A stretch of 15,171 nt of DNA from contig JANXVV010000605.1 in the NCBI GenBank assembly GCA_025351525.1, forward strand, positions 1 through 15,171, read 5' to 3'. Of this stretch, positions 6,909 through 14,478 are shown in pieces (positions within the stretch are counted from its first letter, which is position 1; each line of letters opens with the position of its first letter). This DNA is from Humisphaera sp. Its GTDB lineage: Bacteria; Planctomycetota; Phycisphaerae; Tepidisphaerales; Tepidisphaeraceae. The notes under the pieces were generated by a model. That model ran no database searches. It was not told the origin of the DNA and saw only the letters and a list, made by a program, of their open reading frames with translations. Made by a program: the position numbers and the translations under genes.

Positions 6909-8849
6909 ATGTCCTCCTCAAGCAACGAACTCTGGTCCATCTTTGACGCCCGGCGGGTGAAGGCGCCGGAACTGCGCGGGTTGGATGCGTTCTTCAATAC
7001 CTTTCGCGGTTACTTCCGCAATCGCCGTCCGGTGCTTCAGCGATTGCGGCAACAGACGGGGCGGGTGTTGCTGCTTGAGCCGGATATTCACAACCTGGGG
7101 GCCACCCATTTTCGCGAAGCGGTGGCCGAGTGCCGCGATTTGGCGCGATTGGGAAAACTGGTCGGCCCGGCCATGGACCGCGCGGTCGCCATCACGCGCG
7201 AGGCCTGTCTGCGGGCCATCGGTAAACGGCCTTATGACGTGCAGATCATGGGGGCGCTTGCGATGTGCGAAGGGGCCATCGCGGAGATGGCGACCGGTGA
7301 GGGGAAGACGATCACCGCTTCACTGTCGGCTTCGATCTGGGCTTGGCAGGGCAAGCCGGTGCATGTCATTACCGTCAACGATTATCTGGTGCAGCGCGAT
7401 GCCGAGGAGATGGGTCCGGTCTACGAAATGCTCGGGCATAAGGTCGGGCATGTGGTGCATGAAACGAGCCATGAGGAGCGGGTCGATCACTATCGCCGCA
7501 ATGTCGTCTATTGCACGAGCAAGGAGTTGGTCGCGGATTTTCTGCGCGATCAGTTGGCTCTGGGACAATTGCGCAATAGCACACAGACCGCCGTGCAGTT
7601 TTTGAACGGGGGGACGCTTCGCGGCTCGCTGATGGTGCCGGGGTTGTTCAAGGCGATTGTCGATGAGGCGGACAGCGTGTTGATCGATGAGGCGGTCACG
7701 CCGTTGATCATCAGCAATTCACCCGATGACAACGTGAACGCCCCGATGTATCAGGCGGCGGATGCGCTGGCGCAACAGCTCGAGCCCGATCGCGATTTCA
7801 CGATCGACTGGACCGTCCGCAGCATCGATCTCACACCCTCCGGCCAGCGCAAGCTCGATGCCCTGTCCGATGATGGAAGTGGTTTTTGGAAGGGCAAACG
7901 CCGTCGTGAAGAGGTCGTCACCAGCGCGCTCACCGCCCGGCACTGCTACGTTCGCGATGAGCAGTATCTGATCGATCCGGAAGAGCAGACGATTCAGATC
8001 ATCGACGAATTCACCGGGCGCGTGATGGCCGATCGATCCTGGCGGCACGGGTTGCATCAGGCGATCGAGGTGAAGGAAGGCGTGAAGGTCACGAGCGACA
8101 AAGAGAATCTCGCCCGCATCAGTTTCCAGCGATTCTTTCGCCAGTACAAACAGATGGGCGGCATGACCGGCACCAGTTGGGAGGCGGCGGGGGAGATCTG
8201 GCAGATTTATCATCTGCCGGTGGTGCGCATCCCGACGAATCAGCCCTGCATTCGCCGCCAACTGCCGACGCGGGTCTTCGGCACGATGGATCAAAAATGG
8301 GAAGCGGTCGTCAACCGCATCTGCGAATTGAATGAGAAAAAAGTGCCGGTGCTGGTCGGCACGCGCAGCGTGTTGGCGAGCGAGGAAGTAAGCAAACGGC
8401 TCGATGCCCGACAGATTCCGCATCAGGTTTTGAACGCCTCGCAAACCGCGCAGGAAGCGTTCATCGTCAGTCAGGCCGGTTTACCGAAGCAGATCACCGT
8501 CGCCACCAACATGGCCGGTCGCGGCACGGATATCAAGCTCGCCCGCGACGTTGCCGCCGCCGGTGGACTGCACGTGATTTCGACCGAACCGCATGGATCA
8601 GGCCGAGTCGATCGCCAGTTGTATGGCCGTGCCGCACGGCAGGGCGATCCGGGCAGCGCGCAGATGTTCACCAGCCTCGAAGATGATCTCTTCGTCCGCC
8701 ATGCCAAGTTTCTCCGCAAATTAAAATCTGCCATCGGCAAGAAACGGTTGATTAAACTCGCTCAGGACAGGGCCGAGCACATGGCCCGTTTCAACCGCAA
8801 GCAGATTCTGAAGCAAGATGACTGGATGGATGAATCGCTGCCGTTTTAA
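6909..8849 (+). CDS. Short SecA-like preprotein translocase ATPase
   Basis: The 646-aa product keeps the SecA motor. It has a Q-like motif (RPYDVQIMGALAM, about 107-119), Walker A ATGEGKT (about 128-134, Lys133), VNDYLVQRDAEEMG, Walker B and following VDEADSVLIDEAVTPLIISN (about 251-270), and a preprotein-crosslinking-like insertion around 275-390. The second nucleotide-binding domain carries NMAGRGTDIKLA, GGLHVISTEPHGSGRVDRQL and GRAARQGDPGS. The protein ends soon after the motor, with YGRAARQG..LEDDLF and about 60 more residues. Canonical SecA has 800-900 residues, so most of the helical wing/scaffold end and the C-terminal zinc-binding region are missing. It is therefore a specialised SecA2-like protein rather than the housekeeping SecA. 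It follows the HlyD/M50 genes on the same strand, so it may energise export through that apparatus (inference). No Shine-Dalgarno is visible before the ATG. Confidence 0.85.
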   Translation: MSSSSNELWSIFDARRVKAPELRGLDAFFNTFRGYFRNRRPVLQRLRQQTGRVLLLEPDIHNLGATHFREAVAECRDLARLGKLVGPAMDRAVAITREACLRAIGKRPYDVQIMGALAMCEGAIAEMATGEGKTITASLSASIWAWQGKPVHVITVNDYLVQRDAEEMGPVYEMLGHKVGHVVHETSHEERVDHYRRNVVYCTSKELVADFLRDQLALGQLRNSTQTAVQFLNGGTLRGSLMVPGLFKAIVDEADSVLIDEAVTPLIISNSPDDNVNAPMYQAADALAQQLEPDRDFTIDWTVRSIDLTPSGQRKLDALSDDGSGFWKGKRRREEVVTSALTARHCYVRDEQYLIDPEEQTIQIIDEFTGRVMADRSWRHGLHQAIEVKEGVKVTSDKENLARISFQRFFRQYKQMGGMTGTSWEAAGEIWQIYHLPVVRIPTNQPCIRRQLPTRVFGTMDQKWEAVVNRICELNEKKVPVLVGTRSVLASEEVSKRLDARQIPHQVLNASQTAQEAFIVSQAGLPKQITVATNMAGRGTDIKLARDVAAAGGLHVISTEPHGSGRVDRQLYGRAARQGDPGSAQMFTSLEDDLFVRHAKFLRKLKSAIGKKRLIKLAQDRAEHMARFNRKQILKQDDWMDESLPF

Positions 8850-8864
8850 TCAGATTTACGTTCA

Positions 8865-8927
8865 TGCCGCTCGCGGTTTAGCCGTCGAGTCCGTCGAGAT
8901 CGTGAATCGGCTAAGCCGCAAGCGGCA
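8865..8927. repeat. Palindrome between convergent genes, possible bidirectional terminator
   Basis: Bases 8865-8884 and 8908-8927 are inverted copies with 18 of 20 positions matching (words TGCCGCT, GCGG and TTAGCCG), around a 23-base loop with a repeated TCGAG. It sits between the stop of the SecA-like gene and the stop of the minus-strand TatD-like gene. AAAA follows the right arm; there is no clean T-run on either strand, so terminator function is only plausible. Confidence 0.65.
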
Positions 8928-8934
8928 AAATCTT

Positions 8935-9750
8935 CTAAACCCCGATCGCCTTCACCTTCCACTTCCCACTCTGCTCGAAAAACCGACACGGGTTGTCGTG
9001 GAACACCTTCACCGCCTCGGCTTCCGTATGCCCGCGCCGGCGGAATTCGATCGTCGTGTCGATCAGCATGTGCGGGCCCGATTCGCCCCAGTCGCTGGCG
9101 GAGTTGACGCAGATCATGTCGGTGCCGAACTGCTCTAAAATATCCACCCCGCGTTGTGGCGTGACTTTCGTCACCGGATAAATCGTCAGCCCGCACCAGA
9201 AACCGGCGGCCTTCGCCATGCGGATCGTGTGTTCCTCGCAGTGGTCGATCAGCACCCGCTCCGGTTTGATCCGCCGATCATTTTTTAAAATGTCGGTGAT
9301 GATCGAAGTGCCTTTGTGTTTGTCTTCCAGGTGGGGCGTGTGGATCAGAATGAGTTGATTGTGCGTCGCCGCCACGTCGACCTGTTCCTCGAAGATGGTG
9401 ATCTCGTTGCGGGTGTTTTTGTTCAGCCCGATCTCCCCGATGCCCAGCACGCGCGGATGATCGAGCAGTGGCGGGATCAGTTTGATGACCTCGCGCGAAA
9501 GATGAACATCTTCCGCCTCCTTGGCATTGATGCAGAGCCACGCGTAATGATCGATGCCGTATTTGGCGGCGCGCTTCGGCTCGATCTCCAGCAGATGCCG
9601 AAAGTAGTCGGCAAAGCTGGCGGCGCACGAGCGGTCATACCCCGCCCAAAACGCCGGCTCGCTCACCGCCACCACGCCGCAGCGCTGCATGAACTGGTAA
9701 TCATCCGTGGTGCGGCTGACGCAATGAATGTGTGGATCGATATATCTCAT
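8935..9750 (-). CDS. TatD-family metal-dependent hydrolase
   Basis: The 271-aa product begins MRYIDPHIHC, giving the metal-binding His7-x-His9. Further likely ligands are Glu106 in GIGEIGLN, His137 in LILIHTPH, His170 in VLIDHCEE and Asp220 in NSASDWG, in the order expected for a TIM-barrel amidohydrolase of the TatD type. TatD proteins act as metal-dependent nucleases or phosphoesterases in the cytoplasm; TatD-like members of the ebo cluster have an unclear role in metabolite traffic. No other ebo genes are present here, so the substrate stays open. The frame is open to an ATG at 9846, but AGAGGTG (9755-9761) precedes the ATG at 9750 and the metal motif would otherwise lie unusually far from the start. 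The small gene ending at 9850 is on the same strand 99 bases upstream. Confidence 0.8.
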   Translation of the reverse strand: MRYIDPHIHCVSRTTDDYQFMQRCGVVAVSEPAFWAGYDRSCAASFADYFRHLLEIEPKRAAKYGIDHYAWLCINAKEAEDVHLSREVIKLIPPLLDHPRVLGIGEIGLNKNTRNEITIFEEQVDVAATHNQLILIHTPHLEDKHKGTSIITDILKNDRRIKPERVLIDHCEEHTIRMAKAAGFWCGLTIYPVTKVTPQRGVDILEQFGTDMICVNSASDWGESGPHMLIDTTIEFRRRGHTEAEAVKVFHDNPCRFFEQSGKWKVKAIGV

Positions 9751-9754
9751 GCAG

Positions 9755-9761
9755 CACCTCT
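9755..9761 (-). promoter_or_regulatory. Ribosome binding site deciding the TatD-like start
   Basis: On the minus strand the sequence reads AGAGGTG followed by CTGC and the ATG at 9750. It supports this start over the in-frame ATG at 9846. Confidence 0.65.
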
Positions 9762-9849
9762 GAAAACGCAAAAAACGCGACTCGCAAACACTCGCGCCGG
9801 GATCGGAGCCACAGGCGACGACCCGGATTCCGCGACAATGTGACAACCA

Positions 9850-10104
9850 TCAACCCGCGCGCGCCGAGCGAGAAGGTGCCGGCGTCTTATCACTAAACGT
9901 CTCCTGAACCCTCTCCGCCCGATCCACCCCCTCCTCCAGCAAAATCGAAATCGCCTTTTTCAACTTCGCAACGCGCGGGTCGTTTTTCAAAAGTGCCGAC
10001 CCGTCATTACCCCTCTGAACGCGGTCCAAATCCGCCGCCAAAGAGAGACATCGCCATCGCATCTCGAGATAGTATTGATCGAGGATTTCCTGGGCGTTAA
10101 GCAT
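9850..10104 (-). CDS. Small uncharacterised protein, 84 aa
   Basis: The probable product starts MLNAQEILDQYYLEMRWRC and continues LSLAADLDRVQRG, DPRVAKLKKAISILLEE and a polar tail ending in SRSARAG. It is predicted to be mostly helical, with no signal peptide, membrane segment or cysteine motif. I recognise no named family, though the wording LSLAADLDRVQR next to DPRV looks like a conserved small helical protein rather than a random frame. The frame is open to 10188, but that upstream part runs into the tracrRNA terminator and is unlikely to be translated. A TACAAT hexamer (plus-strand 10112-10117) lies seven bases before the ATG, so a leaderless transcript is possible; no good -35 is seen. 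It is followed on the same strand by the TatD-like gene. Confidence 0.55.
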   Translation of the reverse strand: MLNAQEILDQYYLEMRWRCLSLAADLDRVQRGNDGSALLKNDPRVAKLKKAISILLEEGVDRAERVQETFSDKTPAPSRSARAG

Positions 10105-10170
10105 GGTCGCGATTGTAGCACCTATTGACGCCGAGCGTGATCTGATTCGTCGGGCCCAAAAATGATTCCA

Positions 10171-10283
10171 ATAAAAAACGCCCCGCAATAAAGGGGGCGT
10201 GGGGTAGTTCCGCCGAAGCGGTTTCTTTACGCGTACAAAAGTACCTTACTGTGATAAGGGTACAATCGCCGCTCAGATACACT
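10171..10283 (-). ncRNA. tracrRNA of the type II-C CRISPR-Cas9 system
   Basis: Read on the minus strand from about 10283, the RNA starts with a full-length diverged copy of the CRISPR repeat (10282-10247; 28 of 36 identical). Its first 20 bases (10282-10263) pair perfectly with the crRNA repeat. A 7-base internal loop follows (10262-10256), then an 8-bp lower stem with two G-U pairs (10255-10248), the usual upper stem/bulge/lower stem layout. Right after it come AAGG and a nexus hairpin GTAC-TTTT-GTAC (10244-10233), a CCGC-TTCG-GCGG hairpin (10221-10210) and an intrinsic terminator (10200-10173). Length is about 112 nt. It guides crRNA maturation by RNase III and binds Cas9. It is divergent from cas9, with about 70 bases between its predicted start and the cas9 ATG. 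The exact ends are predicted, not measured. Confidence 0.88.
10173..10200 (-). terminator. Intrinsic terminator of the tracrRNA
   Basis: On the minus strand a perfect 7-bp stem (ACGCCCC, 10200-10194, with GGGGCGT, 10184-10178) encloses a 9-base loop and runs into six T's (10178-10173). It is the clearest Rho-independent terminator in the window. Confidence 0.9.
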
Positions 10284-10290
10284 GAAGGTA

Positions 10291-10318
10291 AGTGTAGTAT
10301 CGGCAGTGATCCTGTAAA
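10291..10318 (-). promoter_or_regulatory. Predicted tracrRNA promoter
   Basis: On the minus strand TTTACA (10318-10313; five of six against the -35 consensus) is followed after 16 bases by TACACT (10296-10291; four of six against the -10 consensus). A start about seven or eight bases further, near A at 10283, would put the first transcribed base directly at the anti-repeat. The element lies inside the cas9 5' leader, on the opposite strand. Confidence 0.6.
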
Positions 10319-10340
10319 GTGGGCGGGACACCATTATTCA

Positions 10341-10346
10341 AAAGGA
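10341..10346 (+). promoter_or_regulatory. Ribosome binding site deciding the cas9 start
   Basis: AAAGGA lies six bases before the ATG at 10353. The in-frame earlier start at 10251 would translate the tracrRNA anti-repeat and its promoter and has no such site. Confidence 0.75.
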
Positions 10347-10352
10347 ATTTGC

Positions 10353-13300
10353 ATGGCACATCAGCAACCGGTGATTCTCGGGATCGATTTAGGGGCAAAA
10401 TCGATTGGCTGGGCGGTCATGGCCTGCGACGCGGACGCTGAGGGGCGGTGGGAACCGATTGGCCTGCTCGACGCCGGTTCCAGGTGTTTTAAGGCGGGCG
10501 TGGATGGCAATCTCGAGCAGGGCAAGGATGAGGCACGGGCCGTGGCGCGGCGTATTCAACGGGGGATGCGACGCCAACTGTATCGGCGCGCTCAACGGTT
10601 GCGGAGATCGATTCGGGCGCTGGCCGAGTGCGGGCTGCTGCCCGGCGCGGTGGCTTCGCCGCCGGAATCTCGGCATGACTATCTCACTCTGCTGGATCAG
10701 CGCGTGAAGGCTTTGATGATTGCCGATCGCGAAAGCGCCGGGGCGGTGCAGGATTCACCGATTTATCAAGTTCGCCGTCGGTGTCTCGATGGAAAGCGGT
10801 CGGTGGAGGAAATCGGGCGCGGCTTGTTCCATCTCGCCCAGCGCCGCGGCTTCAAATCCAATCGCAAGGACAGCACCAAAGAGGATGAGAAGGGAAAGGT
10901 GAAAGGCGGGATTGCGCAGCTCGGGAAGGAAATCGACGCATCCGGATCGCGGACGCTCGGTGAATATTTCTCGACGCTCAATCCGCACCTGACGCGCATT
11001 CGCAACCGCTGGGCGGCGCGGTCGATGTACGAGGTGGAGTTCGTGCAGATCTGGGCGGCACAATCCGGGCATCATCCGACCGTCATGACGTACGACGCGA
11101 TGAAAAAAATCTATCTCGCCCTCTTTCATCAACGCCCGCTGAAATCGTCCGCCGACCTGATCGGATTCTGCGATTTGGAACCGCAACATCGGCGGGCTCC
11201 GATGGGTTGTCTACTGTTTCAGCGATTTCGCATCGTTCAAAAAATCAACGATCTGACTTGGACGGATGAACATGGCGGGCTGTGCGGGCCCATGCAATTT
11301 GACGATCCTCGCCGCAGCGCTCTGATCGATCGGCTGGATGCTGAAGGGGATTTAAGTTTCGCCAAGGCAACCGTCGCACTCGGCCTGCACAAAAAGGTTA
11401 AATTCCTGCTCGAAGACGGCGCGGCGAAGACGCTGCCCGGCAATCGCACCGTCGCGCGACTTCAAAAGCCGCTGGGCAAACACTGGGAGCAGTGGACCGC
11501 AGTTCAGCGCGAAAGGTTCGTCAATGAACTCATCAGCGACATGGATCAGTCCATGTGGGAAAAGCGACTGGTCGACCACTGGCGGCTGCCGCGTGAACTC
11601 GCTGAAGAGATTGCGGAAATCGGATTGCAGCAGGGTTACGGCTCGCTCAGCCGTCGTGCCATGCGGCGGCTTCTGGTGGAAATGGAAGCCGGGGTGCCCT
11701 TCGCCACCGCTCGGAAAAAACTGTACGGTGACCGCCACAAAGGCCGTCCCGCGCTCGCCAAGCTTCCCGGTGCTATAAGGCCGGAGACACGTCGATTTAT
11801 AGGCGAGATCAACAATCCCGCCGTCGTTCGCGCGCTGACTGAATTGCGAAAAGTCGTGAACGCCATCATCTTGAAATATGGCAAGCCGGTTCGCATCCGC
11901 ATCGAACTGGCCCGCGATATTCGCAATACGCGCAAGCAGCGACAGAACATGACCGAGAATATCAAGAAGCGCACCGGTGAACGCGCGGATTTTCAGAAGT
12001 CGATGGCTGAAAAGCTTCCCGGAATATTCGGCAGTCGCGATTCGAAGCGTTACGAGATTGAGAAATGGGCCCTGGCTGAAGAATGCAACTGGGTCTGCCC
12101 GTACACCGGCCGGTGCATCACCCCGGAATCGCTCTTCGGCGCGCACGCGGAATTTGACGTCGAACACATCATCCCACGCAGCCGTCGACCGGATGATTCG
12201 TTCGGCAACAAAACCATCTGCGACAACAACGCCAATCGGGCCAAGGGAAATAGAACCCCGTTCGAAGCCTACCACGGCACCCCCCAATGGGATGAAATCA
12301 TCGGGCGCGTCAAACGGTTTCAAGGCGGGGCCGCGCGATCCAAATTGCGCCTTTTCGAAGTCGAGGAAATTGACGAAGGTTTCACCCACCGCGATCTCAA
12401 CGACACGCGATATGCCTCGCGCCTCGCGAAAGAATATCTCGGGCTGCTCTACGGCGGCGATAACGGGGTCAACGAAGCCGGTACGCAATGCGTCCAGGCA
12501 TGTTGCGGGCAGATCACCGCCACGCTGCGCAACGAATGGGGCCTGAACAAAATCCTCGGACCAGACGGCGAGAAAAATCGGGAGGATCATCGTCACCATG
12601 CGGTAGACGCGATCGTCATCGCGCTGGCCGGCCCGCGCGCCGTCCGGTTGCTGGCGACGGCGGCGGGGAATGCAGAAAAGGAGGGCCGTCACCGCTATGC
12701 CCACCTGCCGGAGCCGTGGGGCAACTACCGGCGCAACATTGAGGAAGTGATCGCGGCCATTGTCGTTTCCCATCGCGTGAACCACACGCTCTCGGGCGCG
12801 CTGCACGAGGGAACCAATTTTTCACCGGCGAAAAATAGGGCCAATGTGAAGAGCGGGAAGTCCGAAGAAGTTCACCACGTCAGGAAAAAATTGATCGGCA
12901 TCACCAAAGGTCAAATTGAAAACATCGTCGATCGACGCGTTAAGAAAGCGGTGTTGGATTTTCTCGGCGGGCGCGATCCGAAACTTGCATTCAAGGAAGG
13001 GGGTGCGATGCCAACCCTTCCGAATCGCAATAACCCGGAGTGGCCCGTGCCGGTCCGAAAAGTGCGGGTGTGGGAAAAGGCGTCGCTCATCCGGGTCGGT
13101 GAGGCGACTCAGGAGCGATTTGTGGCTCCCGGAGAGAACAATCATTTGGAATTGGTTCAAAAAAAGGTTTCCTCGGGGGCGGTTTCGCTCGATATTTCAA
13201 ATGTGGTCTCCCGATTTGAAGCGACACGACGATTGAGAGCCGGGGAGCCGGTGGTGCGTCGAGACTGGGGGCCTGATCGAGAACTGTTGATGACGCTTCG

Positions 13301-13529
13301 CCGGGATGACTATTTGGAACTGGAGATCAATGGCATCCGGCAAGTGATGCGCGTGATGTCGATCGGGCACAATTGGATACAGACGCAACCACATACGTTC
13401 GGTGCCGCCAGCATGGAAAAAGCGGATCGAAATGCGTGGCTGTTTCAAAGCGGCAAACGCTTCATGGCCGCCAATCCCCGCAAGGTCACCGTCTCTCCCA
13501 TCGGAGAAATCAGGCCGAACAATGAATGA
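10353..13529 (+). CDS. cas9: CRISPR-associated endonuclease Cas9, subtype II-C
   Basis: The 1058-aa product has the Cas9 layout. RuvC-I (VILGIDLGAKSIGWAV, Asp12) is followed by an arginine-rich bridge helix (about 60-90; ARRIQRGMRRQLYRRAQRLR). The conserved FHLAQRRGFKSNRK begins the recognition lobe. RuvC-II is IRIELARDI (Glu518). The HNH domain has DVEHIIPRS with His605, and Asn628 in NNANRAKGN, the same 23-residue spacing as His840-Asn863 in SpCas9. RuvC-III is HRHHAVDAIVIALAG (His749, Asp752), and about 300 residues for the PAM-interacting end follow. All nuclease residues are present except that the HNH Asp before His is Glu604. The size and the absence of csn2 or cas4 indicate II-C. With tracrRNA and crRNA it cuts DNA matching the spacers. 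It overlaps cas1 by eight bases, which suggests coupled translation. No convincing cas9 promoter was found in the 70-base leader. Confidence 0.96.
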   Translation: MAHQQPVILGIDLGAKSIGWAVMACDADAEGRWEPIGLLDAGSRCFKAGVDGNLEQGKDEARAVARRIQRGMRRQLYRRAQRLRRSIRALAECGLLPGAVASPPESRHDYLTLLDQRVKALMIADRESAGAVQDSPIYQVRRRCLDGKRSVEEIGRGLFHLAQRRGFKSNRKDSTKEDEKGKVKGGIAQLGKEIDASGSRTLGEYFSTLNPHLTRIRNRWAARSMYEVEFVQIWAAQSGHHPTVMTYDAMKKIYLALFHQRPLKSSADLIGFCDLEPQHRRAPMGCLLFQRFRIVQKINDLTWTDEHGGLCGPMQFDDPRRSALIDRLDAEGDLSFAKATVALGLHKKVKFLLEDGAAKTLPGNRTVARLQKPLGKHWEQWTAVQRERFVNELISDMDQSMWEKRLVDHWRLPRELAEEIAEIGLQQGYGSLSRRAMRRLLVEMEAGVPFATARKKLYGDRHKGRPALAKLPGAIRPETRRFIGEINNPAVVRALTELRKVVNAIILKYGKPVRIRIELARDIRNTRKQRQNMTENIKKRTGERADFQKSMAEKLPGIFGSRDSKRYEIEKWALAEECNWVCPYTGRCITPESLFGAHAEFDVEHIIPRSRRPDDSFGNKTICDNNANRAKGNRTPFEAYHGTPQWDEIIGRVKRFQGGAARSKLRLFEVEEIDEGFTHRDLNDTRYASRLAKEYLGLLYGGDNGVNEAGTQCVQACCGQITATLRNEWGLNKILGPDGEKNREDHRHHAVDAIVIALAGPRAVRLLATAAGNAEKEGRHRYAHLPEPWGNYRRNIEEVIAAIVVSHRVNHTLSGALHEGTNFSPAKNRANVKSGKSEEVHHVRKKLIGITKGQIENIVDRRVKKAVLDFLGGRDPKLAFKEGGAMPTLPNRNNPEWPVPVRKVRVWEKASLIRVGEATQERFVAPGENNHLELVQKKVSSGAVSLDISNVVSRFEATRRLRAGEPVVRRDWGPDRELLMTLRRDDYLELEINGIRQVMRVMSIGHNWIQTQPHTFGAASMEKADRNAWLFQSGKRFMAANPRKVTVSPIGEIRPNNE

Positions 13530-14478
13530 TCGAATCATCGAGCTTTCGAGTTGTCCGGCCTACGTTTCGGTGGACAACGGGCTGATCACGTTGGATTTTA
13601 AGACGGTGTTGCCGCGCGTTCAGGTGCCGCCGGGCGAAATTGCGGCGGTCGTGGCGGCGCATTATGCGGTGACTTTCACGCGCGAAGCGGTCGCCTTGCT
13701 GGCCGACAGCGGGGCGCAGGTGGTCATCTGCGACAAGCGTGGCCTGCCCGCCGCGATGTTGATGCCGTTGCGCGGGTTTCACCAGCCCGCCACGCGCCTG
13801 ATGCAGCAGGCGGCGACGAAGGAACCGGTGCGCAAGCGACTCTGGCGGCAAGTCGTGCGCAGTAAGGTGCGCGCTCAGGGCGCGATGCTTCACCAACTGC
13901 GCGGCGATGCCGCCGGCCTAAGGCAGATGGCGATCGACGTGAAATCAGGTGACACCGGCAACATTGAAGGTCTGGCCGCGCGAATCTACTGGCGCAAACT
14001 TTTCGGTGACGACTTCCGCCGCGACCCCGATGGGTTCGACCAGAACCGTTTTCTCAATTACGGCTACGGTGTTCTGCGTGCCCTCACCTGCCGTGCCATC
14101 TGCGCCGCCGGGCTGCATCCGGGCCTCGGCATTCATCACCATCACCGCGCCAATGCCTTCTGCCTGGCCGATGACCTGATGGAGCCCTTTCGGCCACTCG
14201 TCGATGAAATCGTTTTTCAACTTTGGAACGAAAAAATGGGGGTCGCCGAACTGACCCCCGTATTAAAAAAACGCCTTCTGGCGATCCTGACCCGGCGACT
14301 CACGCTCGATGGCGAATCGCGCGGGTTGCTCGATGTGCTTGCACGCCTATCGATCTCGTTGGCGAGCGTGATCGAAGGGCGTCGAAAAACATTGAGTCTG
14401 CCGCAGTGGGACTGTCCGGTCCCCGCGCTCCAGGCTGCACCTTTACAAGCCGAACCTTCCAATCCGGTGGAACCGTGA
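13522..14478 (+). CDS. cas1: CRISPR integrase Cas1 (type II)
   Basis: The 318-aa product starts MNDRIIELSSCPAYVSVDNG and shows the type II Cas1 pattern. Likely metal-binding residues are Glu149 (GNIEGLAARIYW), a histidine cluster at 205-208 (LGIHHHHRAN) and Asp217/Asp218 in LADDLMEPFRPLVDE. With Cas2 it inserts new spacers at the leader end of the array. The N-terminal beta-rich part contains GAQVVICDKRGLPAAMLMP and the rest is helical. The start codon lies within the last eight bases of cas9, so the two are read in overlapping frames; the Shine-Dalgarno is weak. An in-frame ATG at 13402 exists but would overlap cas9 by 128 bases and is rejected. Confidence 0.95.
   Translation: MNDRIIELSSCPAYVSVDNGLITLDFKTVLPRVQVPPGEIAAVVAAHYAVTFTREAVALLADSGAQVVICDKRGLPAAMLMPLRGFHQPATRLMQQAATKEPVRKRLWRQVVRSKVRAQGAMLHQLRGDAAGLRQMAIDVKSGDTGNIEGLAARIYWRKLFGDDFRRDPDGFDQNRFLNYGYGVLRALTCRAICAAGLHPGLGIHHHHRANAFCLADDLMEPFRPLVDEIVFQLWNEKMGVAELTPVLKKRLLAILTRRLTLDGESRGLLDVLARLSISLASVIEGRRKTLSLPQWDCPVPALQAAPLQAEPSNPVEP

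Noticed and set aside
10262..10352. tracrRNA on the plus strand, running from the anti-repeat into the cas9 leader
   Set aside because: The 20-base perfect match also allows this reading, but the plus-strand tail has no nexus, no clear hairpins and no terminator before cas9, whereas the minus-strand reading has all of them plus a promoter.
10251..10352. Upstream in-frame start for cas9
   Set aside because: Its residues come from the tracrRNA anti-repeat and promoter region; the ATG at 10353 has a good ribosome site and leads directly into RuvC-I.
11352..12806. 484-aa open frame on the minus strand opposite cas9
   Set aside because: It is a shadow of the cas9 coding sequence with no recognisable motifs, as are the 298-aa (1239-2135), 261-aa (2755-3540), 264-aa (5944-6738) and 241-aa (7719-8444) minus-strand frames.
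13402..13521. Upstream in-frame start for cas1
   Set aside because: It would overlap cas9 by 128 bases, and the Cas1 family begins at the MNDRIIELSS segment at 13522.
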